DNA of 64,000 nucleotides from assembly GCF_030209355.1 (NCBI RefSeq), contig NZ_JARVSF010000002.1, forward strand, positions 248,001 through 312,000, given 5' to 3'. Origin of the DNA: Pseudarthrobacter sp. fls2-241-R2A-127. Lineage in GTDB: Bacteria > Actinomycetota > Actinomycetes > Actinomycetales > Micrococcaceae. How positions within the stretch are numbered: the first letter of the stretch is position 1; the number at the start of each line of letters is the position of its first letter. The notes under the pieces were generated by a model. That model did not search any database, was not told the DNA's origin, and saw nothing but the letters and a program-made list of their open reading frames with translations. Positions 63,051 to 64,000 of the stretch are shown here, piece by piece. The position numbers and the translations under genes were made by a program.

Positions 63051-63710
63051 TCACCGTGCACCTGAAACCGTCTCGGGTTGGACGACTCTCGGTGACGTGA
63101 AATCCGAGTTGTCCACCACGAACGTGGCGCGTTCCCAGGGTCGAGCCGCTTCGAAGTAGAGGCGCTGCCCTCCAACGTACCGCCGCATCGTTGGATGCTG
63201 AGGGTCCGGGTTGCTGCCATCTCTGACGGCCATACGCCCAGCTGTCTCAGTAAACGGCACGTCCAGAAATATGGACGCGTCCCAGTACGAGGCCAGCTGA
63301 TCGCGGTGAAGAAACATGCCCTCAACAACGACGAGCGCGTTGGACGGTGCCAGGAGGATCTCGGCCGGCACTGTTTGGTCTGACTGGGCGTCGTAGGAGG
63401 CTGGCGTGTACCGCCCGTCCCCGGCCGGGCTGAGGGGCGCCAACAGCTGATCCTGGAGCGCCGTGTAGTTGTAGGTGTCCTCCCAGAACCCCTCCGGTGA
63501 ATCACGTCCCTTCGCATGCCTCACCGGCGACGGGTTCAAAAAGTCGTCGGCGTGGATGATTATCACGGGGCGGTCCCGTACCTCGGCTGCAAGGTGTGCG
63601 GCGAAGGTGGTCTTGCCACTGCCGTCAACGCCGTCAACTGCCACCAGGCGCCGCCCAGGGCCTAGGACGTTGAGAACGTCAGTGGCCATCGATCGCATGA
63701 AATTCTTCAT
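63051..63710 (-). CDS. Uridine kinase-like P-loop protein
   Basis: 219 residues. Walker A DGVDGSGKTTFAAHLA; the region after it (PVIIIHADDFLNPSPVRHAK) matches uridine/phosphoribulokinase-like kinases that phosphorylate nucleosides or sugars. ALVVVEGMFLHRDQLASYWD is the second conserved strand. It starts at 63710 next to a gap that contains only a small doubtful ORF. Confidence 0.82.
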   Translation of the reverse strand: MKNFMRSMATDVLNVLGPGRRLVAVDGVDGSGKTTFAAHLAAEVRDRPVIIIHADDFLNPSPVRHAKGRDSPEGFWEDTYNYTALQDQLLAPLSPAGDGRYTPASYDAQSDQTVPAEILLAPSNALVVVEGMFLHRDQLASYWDASIFLDVPFTETAGRMAVRDGSNPDPQHPTMRRYVGGQRLYFEAARPWERATFVVDNSDFTSPRVVQPETVSGAR

Positions 63711-63837
63711 CGTGCCATCTTCGGGGAAACAATCAGCTCGCCCGAGCGTTCGACCTGGGACGACACCTGAGGGCGTCCTTCCGTGTGACGTATCCGCTCC
63801 GCCCGCGCGCCATGATCAAACCACTTGGAGGAAAGCA

Positions 63838-63981
63838 ATGAAGCAGAACCGAGGACGGGAGGAGCTGGAAGCACCTCAGAAATTCTGTTACTGCTGCGTC
63901 ACCGCAACACCATTCACGGGAAAGAAAAGGCTCTGCTTCCCTTGGTTCCAAGGAAAGCAGAGCCTTTCTACGTGGCGGTGA
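63838..63981 (+). pseudogene. ORF stub with strong ribosome site, running into the tRNA
   Basis: GGAGG at 63827-63831 stands 6 nt before the ATG, giving MKQNRGREELEAPQKFCYCC. The 47-codon frame then passes through the tRNA terminator hairpin and ends at a TGA inside the tRNA. Such a good start on a reading frame that invades a tRNA suggests the 5' end of a truncated gene. Confidence 0.4.
63926..63967. terminator. Hairpin downstream of the tRNA gene
   Basis: AAAGGCTCTGCTTCCCTTGG (63926-63945) and CCAAGGAAAGCAGAGCCTTT (63948-63967) pair with one mismatch. It is positioned to terminate the minus-strand tRNA. Confidence 0.75.
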
Positions 63982-64000
63982 CGGTGGGATTTGAACCCAC
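63973..64000 (-). tRNA. tRNA 3' half, probably tRNA-Ser, cut by the window end
   Basis: On the minus strand GTGGG-TTCAAAT-CCCAC is a standard T arm; CGTCACC, discriminator G and an encoded CCA follow. G73 with this acceptor points to a serine tRNA, though the anticodon is outside the window, so the isotype is tentative. Confidence 0.75.

Noticed and set aside
63733..63951. 72-codon minus-strand frame before the tRNA
   Set aside because: No ribosome site, no coding bias, and it begins within the tRNA terminator hairpin.

Overview
The window looks like chromosomal DNA from a high-GC actinobacterium of the Micrococcaceae, most like Arthrobacter/Pseudarthrobacter. This rests on very GC-rich codon use, a mycothiol-dependent isomerase, the actinobacterial lhr-nei2 pair, frequent GTG starts with ATGA/GTGA overlaps, and sugar ABC transporters without a dedicated ATPase. 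The genus is inferred from protein resemblance; no search was run.

Layout. 0-6.7 kb: the 5' end of a tetR gene with two palindromic operators, a decayed endonuclease-like pseudogene, then small housekeeping or unknown genes (dienelactone hydrolase, tgt, SRPBCC, DUF4916-like, VOC, YdeI-like). 6.8-9.9 kb: two carbohydrate-active enzymes, a membrane-anchored GH32 fructanase and a GH76 alpha-mannanase. 10-19.4 kb: an SDR/acyl-CoA dehydrogenase pair, DUF1684, PEP carboxylase, DedA, an RluA-type pseudouridine synthase and an ArsR-SRPBCC operon. 19.5-29.5 kb: a divergent MocR/YczE pair, nei2-lhr, a DUF4232 lipoprotein and small conserved proteins. 29.5-35.4 kb: a PucR - glutaminase - amino-acid permease - ThDP enzyme operon. 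35.7-42 kb: a complete 3-hydroxybenzoate/gentisate catabolic cluster (3HB 6-hydroxylase, aromatic acid transporter, gentisate dioxygenase, mycothiol-dependent maleylpyruvate isomerase, fumarylpyruvate hydrolase) with an IclR regulator and two matching operator-like palindromes. 42-43.7 kb: an LLM flavoprotein and an esterase.

43.8-57.9 kb is the most interesting part, a hexuronate / uronic-acid-glycoside locus. A LacI regulator diverges from an ABC sugar importer, a Gfo/Idh/MocA dehydrogenase flanked by two TIM-barrel isomerase/epimerases, glucuronate isomerase and fructuronate reductase. A second unit encodes a ManD-type mannonate dehydratase and one uninterrupted 763-codon ORF that fuses gluconokinase to a GH3 glycosidase. 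Both units carry the same GGCAAC-type palindrome, so one LacI protein probably controls both. The dehydrogenase plus TIM-barrel set could open glycosides by an oxidation-elimination route instead of, or beside, hydrolysis; this is an inference.

57.9-64 kb: a zinc alcohol dehydrogenase and two paralogous STAS-like proteins, then a more AT-rich stretch of orphan genes (PLDc_N-like membrane protein, cytoplasmic DNA/RNA endonuclease, GNAT, unknown family, uridine-kinase-like). That stretch lies between a degenerate tRNA 3' end with a terminator hairpin (about 59.7 kb) and a real tRNA (probably Ser) cut by the window end (about 63.97 kb), which suggests an old tRNA-associated island.
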